This document shows positions 39,466 to 51,936 of a stretch of 64,000 bases of DNA, in pieces. Numbering within the stretch: the stretch's first letter is position 1; the number at the start of each line of letters is the position of its first letter. A program made the position numbers and the translations under genes. Origin of the DNA: Spinacia oleracea (lineage: Eukaryota; Streptophyta; Magnoliopsida; Caryophyllales; Amaranthaceae); the NCBI RefSeq assembly GCF_020520425.1, contig NC_079491.1, forward strand, positions 25,411,449 through 25,475,448. The letters run 5' to 3'. Under the pieces are notes generated by a model. The model ran no database searches. It was given only the letters and a program-made list of their open reading frames with translations, and had not been told where the DNA came from.

Positions 39466-42102
39466 CGCAAATTTGATGGTGCAGGCGTGTGCACCGTGCT
39501 CTAAGTGCACCGGAAACAAAACGAAATAAAAAACACATAAAACGCGCGTGTTTCATTAAATCTCGGGAACAAAAGAACATTTTCCTTGAACAAAAGAACA
39601 TTAAAGGCTCTGTTCTTTTCAGCTCTGTATTTCGCATTTTTTATTCGATTTGCTTTCTTCTTGCGATATATATTTTTCTAGATTTTATGTTTTGAACTCA
39701 AATTGTGAAGAGGAGAGAGAAAGTATGAACTAGGTTTTCTAAAATGGTTCTTAGAGAGAGAAAGTAGTGAAAATTCCCAAAAATTCGTTGTTTTTTCTGC
39801 TTCAACATCAAATTAAATCGATTCTTCTTCTTCAAATCTGAATTCTGCAGCTGATAATCAGATTTTGGGAGGTAATTTTTCAATTTTGAAATAATAAATT
39901 CTAGGTTTTGATGATTTAGATTTTGTAATAATCGTGTGTTTGATGATTTTGATTATTTTGATGATTTTGTTTTTGTAATAATCGAGTTTTGATGGTTTTG
40001 ATGATTTTAATGAATCAAATTATGTAACAACACGCTGATTTCGTTGAAATCGCTGATTTTGAAGATTTGGATTATGTAATTACGATTTTTTTTCCAGAAA
40101 AGAACAGTTTTACGTATTAAAAGAACATATGCTCGTATTAAAAGAACAGTTTCTTTATGCTCGTATTAAAAGAACAGTTTCATTATAGTAGAAAAATAGA
40201 CCATTTGCGTTTCATAATTTGTTCTTTCATTCTATTGTGTTCTTCTTTTATATTATTTTCAATTTCATTTGCGTTTCATAACTTGTTCTTTTTATTTTAT
40301 TGTATTATTTTTCTTCTTACTTTTTATTTATCCTTTGTTCTTTTGGTTGCGTTCTTTTTCTTGGTTTTATACATGTTAACCCATTATTTTTTTCAGATAT
40401 TATGAATAATGTGCTTGATAATTCATAACAAAATGATGAAAATGATGATTCCGAATCATATATTATTGTTGGACAAGGTACTTGACTTGTTCTTTTAGTC
40501 TCTCTATTTGTTCTTTTAGTCTTTTCATTTGTTCTTTTTATAAATTCTGTTAAAAGAACAAAATAAAAACACGTGCATAGTTCTCATTATGCACTCTTTA
40601 AGAATTTTTCCTTTCTCCTTCTCTGTTATTCTTTGATTCTACTTCCTATTTTTTCATTTTCTATTTTTCAGCAACTATATGTATAATAATTGTACTTATG
40701 AATCATAACCATTAGTCATTTTATAAATACATTTTAGATAGAGAAAGAGGAGAAGATTTATATTCTCTCAACATAAGAGAGATTTTTTGAGAGAGAAAGA
40801 GTGAGATGGTGAGTGAAAGAGTAAAAAATATATTTTCTCCTTATTCTCTCTCTAAAATTCCTTCTGAATGTTTCTCCTTTGTTGAAAAATGAGTGAATTA
40901 AGAAAAACACTGGTTCAATTTGGCTAGTTTTCGAAGCAAGAGAATTTCTGGAGAGCGTGATATTTTCCGAGGATTGAGATCAGTTTTTGAAGATTTATTA
41001 AAAGATATCGATGCTCCTGATAAATGTTGATCAAATGTTTAAGGTACGTTTCCTTGTTCTTTCCTCAAATGTTCTTTTCAAATTGTAATGTTCTTTTCAC
41101 AACTTTACTTTTACTGTGGCATCAACATAGTTTGTTCTTTTAAATCAACATAGTTTGTTCTTTTATATCAACGTACGTAGATTGTTAAAAAAAGAACATA
41201 TAATGGTTTGAAAAGAACACATAACACTTAAAAAAGAACATAGTCTGATTCGTGGTAAAAGAACAAAAATACTTTAAAAAAATAATATAGATTTAGTTTT
41301 AAGTGCATCAAAAAATCACCGTTTCGTCTTTTTTTAATTAGAACATAAAATCGTTTGAATAGAACAAATAACACTTAATAAAAGAACATAGATCTGATGT
41401 GTTGGATAAGAACAAAAATACATTTAAATAAAAATATTGATCTAGTTTTAAGTGAATCAAAATATCGTCGTTTTTGTCTTTTTAATTAGAACACTAAGTG
41501 GTTTGAAAAGAACAAATACAACTAATAAAAGAACATAGATTTGTTGTTCTTTTCCTCCCTTTCATTATGTTCTTTTGTTTGATAAAGAAAAAGAAAATGT
41601 TGTTCTTTTTCATGTGTTCTGTTCTCTTGTTCTTTTTTTTGTTGTCTTTTTCTTAAATTTTTTTGAGTTTTTGTTATTTTATGTTTCTTTTGATTTTTGT
41701 TCTTTGTGTTTTCTAAAAAAGTTGTACCTTTTTAATTATTTTGTGTTCTTTTTAACTTTTTTACTTTTTTTCACTTTTTTAATTTTTTTTTTAATATTAT
41801 CGATAATATGTTTTTTTTTTGTTTTTCTGTTGCATTTTTCACATGATGTTCTTTTTGTAAAATAGTTGTTCTTTTTATAGTGTATATCAGGAGAGAGAAT
41901 ATATTATTTTCAATTTTGTACATTTTCTTTAGTTTTTTAACATTAGTGTTCTTTTCAGCTTTTGGTTAATGTTCTTTTCGTTTACTCTATTTTGTTCTTT
42001 CTGTTTAGTTTCTTATGTTCTTTTTGTATTTTTTTTGTTTTTTGCGTTTTGGTGCAGGTGCACGTAGATCTACGTGCAGGCCCCTGCACCATCCGCGCGT
42101 TG
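39466..42102 (+). mobile_element. AAAAGAACA-rich MULE, copy 2 (2637 bp)
   Basis: Flanked by 9-bp duplications ATGTTCAAC (39457-39465) and ATGCTCAAC (42103-42111), one mismatch. It reads as the reverse complement of 16713-19370 over nearly its whole length. The right end carries the palindrome CACGTAGATCTACGTG inside GGTGCAGG...CCTGCACC. The interior has dozens of GTTCTTTT/AAAAGAAC motifs and CT/GA-rich blocks (39710-39770, 40730-40870) with promoter- or leader-like character. No transposase ORF. The mismatch in the duplication suggests a somewhat older insertion than copy 1. Confidence 0.82.
40397..40477 (+). pseudogene. Relic exon-like 81-nt segment inside MULE copy 2
   Basis: Lies between TTTTTTCAG and GTACTT, same length and nearly the same sequence as 18374-18454. 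One frame starts MNNVLDNS, then a stop, then acidic residues and SESYIIVGQ. Possibly a leftover exon of the parent transposase. Confidence 0.35.
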
Positions 42103-42111
42103 ATGCTCAAC

Positions 42112-42760
42112 ACCCGTCTTTCTTAAACATCCACTTTTGGAAATCTCGTCAATCGTAATAAATATCCTCTGATTTCTTACCCAATCCAAGCAATTTATCG
42201 CGAAACAACCTGAGGACATTCTCCGTTTGAATGATGCCGGAAAACTCTACCGCAAACTGTGTTCCCCCCGCAGAAAGGTTAACAAGTTCGTTGCAAACAC
42301 CCCCTTATCAGCTTATCTTTGAAATTTACCATCATGATAACAACTAAAAGTGGTTGGGTTTTACCGAGTTCATGGAGAAATTACTCCTGGAGGAGGTACA
42401 AATTATGGAGTCTATGGAATTATAGAGGGTGAAAATTGTGAAGAAGCTTTTGATAATGTGAAAGGATAAAGCTAGAAATGGCGTTGAGTAAGATTTTCCA
42501 TTGTAGGTTATTGTTTGGTTTTCCCGAAGGTTTTAGAGGTTGGGTGTTGACATATTGAATTTCCGATGATTTTTCGTATCGTGAATGGGGATGATGGGAG
42601 TAGAGCACTTGAACCAGTGCGATGGGATCCAGCATTGGCCGTGAGCGCGTTGGAGAGGGAGTTTAAGGTTGATGAGGAGAAGGTGAAAGAGGGCATTTTA
42701 AATATAAATTTCATAAAGAAAATACGGAAAGATAAGTGCATGAAGATAGTATGAATAGCC
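42112..42760 (+). pseudogene. Possible decayed gene, right part
   Basis: Short open stretches with protein-like composition: ILRLNDAGKLYRKLCSPRRK near 42215-42275, LLFGFPEGFRGWVLTY near 42510-42557, and RALEPVRWDPALAVSALERE near 42600-42660. They lie in different frames with stops between. I do not recognise the family. It could be a degraded host gene or retrocopy. Confidence 0.3.
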
Positions 42761-43040
42761 TTCTTCGGTGAACAAAAAAATCCACTGCATATCCGATGAA
42801 GCATATTTGCTTCTTAGGACATGCTTGAATTGAAAGTAATACATTAAGGGAGTAATAAAAGTCAAACTAAAAAAATATAAGGTGATTGAAGGTGATGATG
42901 ATGGGATGAAGCGGTGGCATAGAAAAAAGCAGTAGTAAGATGTTTGTAGAAGCATCCATTTTACGTTACCATCTTTTTTTTAACATTGTTTTTTCTTAAC
43001 TATAATTGCCTATACTATGAGAGCTTAGTCTCTGTGGACA
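42761..43040. other. Intergenic, nothing identified
   Basis: No gene or repeat. Confidence 0.35.
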
Positions 43041-43043
43041 TAA

Positions 43044-43938
43044 GAGCACTATCATCAATGGGTAAAAAAACCCCACTCACCACTCTCTTTCTACCACTTT
43101 CTTACTCCTCCACATCATTTTTCTCACAAACAATTTTTTTTTGTAAAACCCATTCCACCAATGTACCAAAAAAAACCACTCACCAATCTTATTTTTACTA
43201 TTCACTATACCCCACTACACTTTCTATCTCCCACATACTCCATCTATTTTATATTTATTTTATGTCCATTTAAATTAATACCTTAATGATTTAAAACACT
43301 TAAGGTAAATAATTGTAAGTTAATTATTTTTTATATATTTTTATTATCTTTAACATTGTATTTTTTTAATTTATATTTACTTTAATTTTTTATTCATGTA
43401 AATACATAATTAATGTTAAAAAATGCAAAGGGACATAACTTAAATTGCATAATGTATTTTGAATAACTTGAATATTACAACAACCAAAACATATTCCGTG
43501 ATAGACTTGAAAATCATAAAGCCAAATAAAAGTACGTTTCACACATTATTAAACCAAATCTTTAAGCCAAATAAAATAATTTTTGAAAGTGTGTCAAAAT
43601 ATATCAAATTGAGTGTCTATTTATAGAGATTAAAATTTTAGAGCCGTTGGTATTTTTTTTTTTTATTAAATATTTTTGGCAAAAATACCGTTATAAAATA
43701 GAGTCGTTGTACTGTTATCTGCCAAAAGTGGAAGCAAATAGAGAATATTCCAGCATGTGGGCTCCACTATTTGCACACAATCACATGCAAATGGCACTCA
43801 CGAGGAGTTTGGTTTTAATTTTGTTCGTGAGCGTTTTTGGTGAGATTTTTTTAACTCATTGGTGTGGGTCCGTAAACAATATTATACTCATCAAATTTTG
43901 TACGTGAGTGTTTTTTTTTTTAGCTGACGTGAATGCTC
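43044..43938. mobile_element. Tourist-like TIR element (AGAGCA ends)
   Basis: Ends GAGCACTATCATCAATGG / GAGCATTCACGTCAGCT in inverted orientation, flanked by TAA (43041-43043, 43939-43941). About 895 bp, AT-rich, non-coding. Similar 'AGAGCA...AATGG' ends are common in plant MITEs. Confidence 0.55.
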
Positions 43939-43941
43939 TAA

Positions 43942-44393
43942 GGTTAACATTGAATTTGTTTGAGTACCACTTGTAGGATCCCTTTTAAAAGCTTATAAAC
44001 TTTTGGAGACCTATATAAAATGGTGATTCTTTTTAAACTCTCCGTTCTCATGCAGTGATCTTTATTTTTTTTCTTTTCTTTTCACAGCATATGCTTGGAG
44101 ATTCTAAAACATCTAGGCATCTAGCATAGGCCTGTTTTGTTAGCTGTTTTTAAGGGGCTTGATTTGCACCTAGATGCATCATTTAAACTGGAGTTTTATT
44201 TATTTAGTTGGCTGTCAATGATACTCCCGTTCATCTTCCAGTTGGTATATATTTATTCTCAAATATAATCCAGTACCATAATATGTTTCTTACCATGGTG
44301 GGGGTAATATGACTCTCCAACACGTGGAATGTTTTTTGGTTTGTTAGAACTTGGTTTTCCTAAGGTAATATTTCTGTGATACACTACTTATTT
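43942..44393. other. Unassigned sequence before the copia LTR
   Basis: Includes TTTTCACAG at about 44083, acceptor-like, but no coding exon is evident. Confidence 0.35.
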
Positions 44394-45688
44394 TGATATT
44401 CCAGTAGGAACACACACAAGAGGGGAGGGGGTGAATTATAATTCGAACTTTGATAGAGTTTCTTGCAAAACCAAGGAACAATAAAGGAGCTGAGAGCAAG
44501 AAAGACTAAAATAACAATTGTGAGAACTTCTTGACACTAATCAAGAAGAGAATTTCTTTTATTATGGCAATACCTCGATTACAATAACTCTCTAACACAA
44601 GTTCCTCTCTAACTCGTGTTCCTCACAGTAATCTACTCAGATTACAACTCTCTTTTCTTCACTTTCTCTCAGACTTAAACTCTAAGTCTTTACAGGATAA
44701 CTCTATCCTATCTAATACAAAATACAATTCGTGTTTAGAAAACTCTAGATATTAATAATGCTTTTGTATATATAAGGAACTTAGGAACTCTGAATTAACT
44801 AGGACACAAACTGATTTTAGAAAATATTTGATAATACGTTTTTAGGAAAGCAAAAACTCTTAGAATGTTTGTGTATCTTTAACTAAAAACGATTTCCCTT
44901 TTATAGAGTTTATCCCTAGGGTTAGTTCCCTTCAAAACCTCAACTGATAACTGTCAGCACTTTGGTCTCCACGTCCCTTGACTTGGGGAACAAGGGGAAG
45001 ACCACTTCCCACGTTCAACCACAAAGCAGTTAGTGTTTTGACTTAATCAAACCCTAAAAGATTTTCTTTAAAACAGATTTTTATTTATCTACAAAAACTT
45101 AGGAGAATATTTAGGAAAATAAGTTTTGCTTAAATAAAACGTAAATCTGTTTTATATTAAATATGTAAAACTTTTATTTATTTAATTAAATGTTTTCCAT
45201 AAAAATTGCTTCCAGTAAAATAAATGACCTAATTAAATCACAAGTTCCTTGAGTACCCTATATACCATTAACATAATTAATATTTACATAAAATTCTAAG
45301 TACAGTAGACTACCTAGACTTTTATGTCTTCCCTTTGTCTGGAACTTGCAACTCAGAAGCTTCAGACGTTCCAGCTCTGGAACATTGATGAGTTCCTCTC
45401 ATGCTAACATAGGAACTCGTGGCTATGAGTCTGTAATTGTTCTTGTGGGCATGAAGAACTCTTGATATGTAAAATGTGTTGCTCCTCTTGTGACTTCAAA
45501 GCTCAAACTAATACTACTTCCAGCTCAGGAACTCCAGTAGCTGTTCCAAGTGTAAACCAGGAACTTCAACATCTGATTCAAGTTCCTATCCTAATAGGAA
45601 CTTAGGCACTTACCTGTCTAAAGTCATTAGCAACCACAATCAGGAAGTTTGCAATATGTGTGTCATCAACCAAAACCTAGGAACAACA
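44394..45688 (-). repeat. 3' LTR of the Sirevirus-like fossil
   Basis: Begins TGTTGTTCCTAGG (minus strand, 45688) right after the polypurine tract and ends GGAATATCA at 44394. About 1.3 kb, typical of Sireviruses. Confidence 0.7.
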
Positions 45689-46137
45689 ATATTCCCCCTT
45701 TTTGGTGATGGCAACACTTGCAAACTTTTTACAAAGAGAGTAAACCCAAGCTGGAACAAATACAGACTTTAAAAAAAAGAAAAAAAAACTTACAGAAAAA
45801 AACTTACAGAGGGTACATAAGAAGGTGAGTCAGGAACTGGATTGATTCTGCCTTTGGAAGTTTGCACCTTTGACTTCCCCCTGTTGACATTAACAAAAAG
45901 CATAGCACGAAATATAGCCATTCCAAACACAGTGCCCCACGATCAACGTGTGGCAAGTTAAGCTAGCCTCAAAGTGTTAGACTAACTCACACAATAAATT
46001 AGAAAGCAAGCAGTAATTATCAATACCAGAAAACACAAAGATACTAACCAAGCAATTTAAGATAAGATGGAACAAATACCCAAGCTTTGAAGATTATACA
46101 GACCAAAATAAAAAGATTGTTCCATGGAAAAAGAAAT

Positions 46138-47925
46138 TTAAACAGGAGAGATGGATTTGGCTTGGGATGGGGAACCAGAACCAGCTGTTTCTTCGACCAC
46201 TATTTCTTCAAAGGTTTCCAGATTGTTGATTTTGGTGAGAATGGTGGCACGAGTGGCATTGGCTTGATCTGCGTAGTGTTGGAGATTGGTTTGAAGAGTC
46301 TTGACACTATCAACCAGTGCACCAATGTGAGCTTGCATTGTACTGATCCTGTGGTCTGTTCCTTCCTGCAGATTCACCAGACGGGCAACTGATGTTTTGA
46401 GCTCCAGTATCTGATCATCTTTTGTGTTCCAGGCACCCCCATGATCTTGAACATGTTCCTGGGAAGATGGAACACGACGAGATTTGGATTTCTTGGAGGA
46501 TTTAGGTGTCCTGGTCCTAGGCATAGCAACTTCAGGCAGTTCCTCCTGCTTAATAGGAACAACATCCTCTTCAATAGACATTTCTTTGACTTCTCCTTCC
46601 TCATTTATTTCCATAAACACTGGACCTCTCTTCTTATTTTCTTGCATAGCCACCCTCATGCTCTTTCTTTTCCCGTGGGATCCTACAATCTTCCTTTTCC
46701 CTTTAGGAACTCGAGACAAAGTTACCTCCAAGTGCTCGAGTTCCTCCCCCTCTTCTTCTTTAACTATAGTTCCCTCTTGATCTTCCTCACTTTGTTTCTC
46801 TTCCTTTCCAGCCCTAATGACTTTGCCATGAACCACCTTAAGATTTAACAGATTGAGCATTTCAAGTTGAAGGATTTGGGTTGATTTTAAGGGGATGACA
46901 TAGTAGGGGCTAAGGTCAACTGAGAAGCTTTTGAAGATTTCTGTGAGAAGGGAGGAGTATGGAATTTTGTATTTGGGGATACAGGTGGATAGATGTTTGA
47001 TCATGATTGCTGGAAAGTTTATGGGAATTTTCCTTTCAAGACAATACATGAGACATGCATCAAACAGACTGGCTATGTTTCTTTTCTGGGTTCGAGGAAC
47101 TACACCTCTCCACACAATATTAAACAGTAATTTTTGAAGGGGTGAGAAGCAGTTGTGTGTGGTGGAGGTGGAAACTTTGGAATCTCCTCCAATGGAACCA
47201 ACTATGTCATTCTCATCTACATTATCAATTGTCACTGTGATTTGACCTTTTAACCACATATCAAAATCCCTATTGGGTGTACCAAACAGCTGTTCCAAAT
47301 AAGAAGCATCAAATTCAATGCGAGTTCCATTCACTTTGCTTGAACATACATTATCAACACAAGCAAAGTTTTTGCAAAATTCTTTCATAGCTTCAGGAAT
47401 TAAAGGTGATTTGGCATAGGTACTCAACAGACTTACCCATTTTTGTTGTTCAAGGATTTCCATCAACTCATTGAACTTCGTGGCTTCACACCATGTTGAG
47501 TTGATTGCAAACCCCTCGACTAGATTGTTCTCCTTCGCAGTGAGTTTCTTGGACCCTTTTCCTTCCCCCTGAGTTTGAGCACTCTCCTCTGTTTCCTCAA
47601 TTTTCTCCCCAGAAGTTTTCACTCGACGTTCTTTGGATTTTCTTGTGGAGGATCTAGGGTTTGAAATTGGGGATTTCATTTCAATGTCAGTGTCGATTGG
47701 TTCCCCCCGAGTAATTGCGAGTATTGGATTGTGAGATCGAAGGGGAATTGGTGATTGCATGGGTGAGGTATCCATGGGAACTGGAGAAGATGAATTTCTT
47801 TTTCGTTTGAGGGAAGTGAGATCAGTGTTGTTGCTTGTGAGAACCATGGTGAAGCGTTTTATAGGTGGAGGGAGAGGTGGTGTCAGTGGAGAAAGCGTGT
47901 GTGAGAGAGTGAAAGGGAGTTGCAT
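46138..47925 (-). CDS. Extra ORF downstream of pol in the Sirevirus-like fossil (595 aa)
   Basis: Same strand as pol and between pol and the LTR, the place where Sireviruses carry an additional (often called env-like) ORF. The N terminus is Ser/Pro/Lys-rich. A middle globular part (from about residue 125, with WVSLLSTYAKSPLIPEAM and FDASYLEQLFGTPNRDFDMW) resembles the plant transposon-protein domain seen in Sirevirus and Athila extra ORFs. A Glu/Lys-rich stretch follows, then a C-terminal coiled-coil-like region. I see no clear membrane segment. Not a host gene. Confidence 0.7.
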   Translation of the reverse strand: MQLPFTLSHTLSPLTPPLPPPIKRFTMVLTSNNTDLTSLKRKRNSSSPVPMDTSPMQSPIPLRSHNPILAITRGEPIDTDIEMKSPISNPRSSTRKSKERRVKTSGEKIEETEESAQTQGEGKGSKKLTAKENNLVEGFAINSTWCEATKFNELMEILEQQKWVSLLSTYAKSPLIPEAMKEFCKNFACVDNVCSSKVNGTRIEFDASYLEQLFGTPNRDFDMWLKGQITVTIDNVDENDIVGSIGGDSKVSTSTTHNCFSPLQKLLFNIVWRGVVPRTQKRNIASLFDACLMYCLERKIPINFPAIMIKHLSTCIPKYKIPYSSLLTEIFKSFSVDLSPYYVIPLKSTQILQLEMLNLLNLKVVHGKVIRAGKEEKQSEEDQEGTIVKEEEGEELEHLEVTLSRVPKGKRKIVGSHGKRKSMRVAMQENKKRGPVFMEINEEGEVKEMSIEEDVVPIKQEELPEVAMPRTRTPKSSKKSKSRRVPSSQEHVQDHGGAWNTKDDQILELKTSVARLVNLQEGTDHRISTMQAHIGALVDSVKTLQTNLQHYADQANATRATILTKINNLETFEEIVVEETAGSGSPSQAKSISPV

Positions 47926-48270
47926 GGGTTGAATCAGAAAGTGAAGAGTTTCTCCTGTTTATTGCCAATGGAACCGTTCCAAACATTCTTTGAATGTGGG
48001 TATTCGTTTTTGAATTTTAAAAGTTTGTTTAAAAATTTTTTAAAAGAAAAGTATAAAAATAAATTAAAATAAAACTGTGTTTGACTTGGTATTGACTTGC
48101 TTAATTTTGTATCTTTGAATTAACTAGTTTGAAAGGAACTGCTTACCTTGCACATTTGGAGTGTGAGTTTGTTTGCCACGATGGTAAGCTTCAACTATGT
48201 TTGCACACAAGATTTTGTGTTTGTAATAGTCTATATGTACTATAGTTTTTGCCTTTGCCTTAGAGGAACT

Positions 48271-51200
48271 TCAATTTAGCAATAACCTTAGCTTGAACAT
48301 TCCGAGTTCCATTCTCATTTTCTCATGTTTCTCCCTGTTTAAAGGCTTAGTTAAAATGTCAGCAATTTGGTGATCAGTTTGGCAAAAATCTAATTTAATT
48401 AAACCTTTCTCAACATTATCTTTAAGGAAATGGTGTCTAATGTGGATGTGTTTGACCCGGGAATGATGAACCGGATCTTTTGAAATACAAATAGCACTAG
48501 TGTTATCACAATAGATAGGAACACAATCATAGATACCAAAATCACTTAACTGTTGTTTTATCCATAGAATTTGTGAGCAACAAGTTGCAGCAGCTACATA
48601 CTCAGCTTCAGCTGTGGATAGAGCAACAGTGTTTTGTTTCTTGGAACCCCAAGAAACCATGCATGGACCTAGGAACTGTACCATACCTGATGTGCTTTTT
48701 CTATTCACTAAGTCACCTGCATAATCAGCATCAGCATATCCTTTTAGCTCGAATGATCCACTTCTTGGATACTATAGGCATAGGTCATCAGTTCCTTTGA
48801 GATATCTTAGTATTCTTTTCACAGCAGTTAAGTGGGACTCCTTTGGATTGGATTGAAACCTTGCACATAGTCCTACACTAAAGAAATGTCAGGTCTACTA
48901 GCTGTTAAGTATAATAGTGATCCAATCATACCTCTGTATTTTGTTTGATTCACACTTTTTCCATTTGGATCAATGTCTAATCGGGTAGCTGTTCCCATGG
49001 GAGTGTGATTTACTTTGGCTGATTCTAGCTCATATTTTTTTAGGAGTTCCTTCACATACTTTTGTTGGTGTATCATGATTCCTTCCTCAGTTTGCTTGAT
49101 TTGTAGACCAAGGAAAAAGTTGAGTTCCCCCATCATGCTCATTTCAAATTCACTGCTCATCAAGTTTGTAAACTCCTTGCACAAGTTCTCATTAGTTGCT
49201 CCAAATAATATATCATCAACATAAATTTGAACTACTAACAAGTCAGTTCCTATAGATTTTAAGAATAAAGTTTTGTCTATTCTACCTCTTTTAAAATCAT
49301 TTTGAAGGAGGAACTTTGATAATCTCTCATACCAAGATCTAGGGGCTTGTTTTAGTCCATAGAGAGCCTTATCTAGTTTGTAAATGTGATTTGGAAATTC
49401 GGGATTTTCAAATCTAGGGGGTTGTTCCACATAGACATCTTCTTCTAAGAAACCATTTAAGAAAACACATTTAACATCCATTTGATAAAGTTTAAAACCC
49501 ATAAAAGCAGCAAAAGCAATTAAGATTCTAATGGCTTCTAATCTAGCAACAGGTGCAAATGTTTCTTCGAAGTCAATACCTTCCTGTTGGTTATAACCTT
49601 TGACCACTAACCTTGCCTTGTTCCTTATGATTGTTGCATGTTCATCTTTCTTGTTCCGGAACACCCATTTCAGCCCTATCACCTTCTGGTGCTTTGGTTT
49701 GGGTTCCAAGTGCCACACCTTGTTTCTTTTGAATTCATTCAGTTCTTCTTGCATGGCTATGATCCAGTCAGCATCCTCCAGAGCCTCAATGTGATTTCTT
49801 GGCTCAAATATGGAGAGGAACGCGTGGAATGCACAAAAGTTCCTTAGCTGTGACCTTGTCTGAGTTCCTTTTCTAATGTCACTCATAATGAGTTCCATTG
49901 GATGAGACTTTTGATGTTTCCAAGGTCTAGGTTGAAACTGAGCTGCTGGTGTTGTGGCATTTCCGTCAGTTCCTTCTGTGACCTGAGTTCCTTGTTGGTC
50001 ATTGTGGGGTTCCTCAGGTTCTGGTGTTGTTTCTGGATCTTCTTGGATCTCTTCGTGTTCCTCTTGTACAGGAACTTCTTGATTTTGTTGAGCAGTTTCT
50101 CTGGCTGTGTGTCTGCTTGGTTGGAAATCCTCATCATTGTCTATAGCACGAGATAAACCAATCTCGAAATGTTCTTGTTCCTGTACTATATCATATTTGT
50201 TAGATTCATCAAATATTATATGTACACTTTCCTCAACGCACATAGACCTTTTGTTATAGACTCTGTAAGATTTGCTATTTAGAGCATATCCTAGGAACAC
50301 TGCCTCATCGCTTCTTTCATCAAACTTCCCCAAGTTCCTTTTGCCATTGTTGTGGACAAAACATTTACTACCAAAAGCTCTAAAGTAAGAGATGTTGGGT
50401 TTTATACCTTTTAGCAGCTCATAAGGGGTTTTGTTTAAGATTGCTCGAATCATAACTCTATTTACAATATAACAAGCTGTATTGACTGCTTCAGCCCAGA
50501 AGTTCCTAGGCAAGGAACTGGCTATTAACATGGTTCTTGCCATGTCCTCTAAGGTTCTATTTTTCCTCTCAACAACTCCACTTTGTTGTGGAGTTCTGGG
50601 AGCTGAGAAATTGTGGTCCATACCTTGTTCCTTGCAGTATTCATCGAATTTGTAATTTTCAAATTCTGTTCCATGATCAGATCTTATATGGATCAGTTGA
50701 TGACCTATAGTTTTCTGGATTTTCTTTGAAAATGCAACAAACTCATCAAACGTTTCATCTTTGCTTGTTAGAAATATGACCCAAGTAAAGCAAGAATAAT
50801 CATCAACAATAACTAGAACATATTTGTTCCCACTTCTACTTTGAATTCGCATTGGTCCACACAAGTCCATATGGATGAGTTCCAAAGGTTTTGTTGTGCT
50901 TACCAATTTTTTAGGCTTAAAGGAAATTCGGACATGCTTGCCTTTTGCACATGCATCACAAACTTTATCATTTAGGAACTTGATTGAGGGGAGTCCTCGA
51001 ACCAGTTCCTTTGATCTTAGTTTGTCGAGCAATGAGAAGCTAGCATGTCCAAACCTCCTGTGCCATAGTAGGGGATCTTCTTCAATGGCACCGAGGCAGG
51101 TTAAGTTGTTCCTTGGAACTGTATTGAGATCCACAGAGTATGTGTTCCCTTTACGAGTTCCTTCCAAAATAACCTTCCCAGTGTTATTGTTAATGATTTG

Positions 51201-51497
51201 ACAGTTTTCAGAGGTGAAACTTACAGAGTTTCCTTTGTCACAAAATTGGGAAATACTTAGTAGACTGTGCATTAAGCCCTCGACTAAAAATACATTTTCA
51301 ATGGCATGGGAACTTGACCTTCCAACTTTTTCAATTCCAACAATTTCTCCTTTCATGTTGTCTCCAAAGGTCACAGTTCCTCCATTGTAGGCTTCTAGTG
51401 AGAGGAATTTAGATTTGTCTCCTGTCATGTGTTTGGAACACCCGCTGTCGAGATACCACGAGCTGTTCCCCTTCACTAGAACCTGTAAAGAGATCAA
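48271..51497 (-). CDS. Pol region of the Sirevirus-like fossil
   Basis: In order from high to low coordinates: a protease region ([14 protein letters not shown]), integrase ([32 protein letters not shown]), reverse transcriptase ([29 protein letters not shown]) and RNase H ([20 protein letters not shown], then [17 protein letters not shown]). These are diagnostic copia pol domains in copia order. Treated as a fossil. Confidence 0.9.
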
Positions 51498-51735
51498 AGG
51501 TTAGTTACAGGAACTCGGGTTTCCTCGAGTTCCTTTTCAACTACAATATCTGACTTCTTAACCCATTTTTGCTTTACATAATTTATGTTTCTTTGATCCT
51601 GTTCCTTCATCTTGGAACATTCAGTACTTACATGACTTCCATTTCCACATGAGAAACAGACTTTCACACTTGAAAGATCCACATATTTTTTCTTATGACT
51701 GGTTTTATGATTAAAGCCTAAACCTTCTGTTCTCT

Positions 51736-51936
51736 TAGATTAAACTCTCAATCCACTAGCCAACCAACTTCTTAACCTTTTTCTTTTTGAATAAGCACTC
51801 TCGGTGCAACTGGCTGTAGTTTTTGCTTCAAAGCACTTGGTTTTTAGCTTATAGGCATGATGTTATACTATATAAGTGTAATCAGGCCCTAAAGGGGAAT
51901 TTAAGTGTCAAAAAGGTTTATGTTATTGCTGCAACA
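51736..51936. other. Sequence between the copia fossil and the Helitron
   Basis: No gene or repeat recognised. Confidence 0.35.

Larger units (their letters stand above)
44394..51735 (-). mobile_element. Ty1/copia retroelement fossil, Sirevirus (SIRE/Maximus-like) lineage
   Basis: Minus-strand order: end of gag with a CCHC knuckle (CFSCGNGSHVSTEC, about 51490-51682), pol (protease, integrase, reverse transcriptase, RNase H; 51497-48271), an extra ORF (47925-46138), a purine tract (AAAAAGGGGG at about 45692-45701) and the 3' LTR (45688-44394). No second LTR is seen in the window, so the age cannot be read from LTR divergence. It is broken, with a few breaks and one end missing, but long open stretches suggest it is fairly young. 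Confidence 0.87.

Noticed and set aside
46138-47925. The 595-aa ORF as an independent plant gene
   Set aside because: It lies between pol and the LTR of a copia element on the same strand and resembles extra ORFs of Sireviruses.
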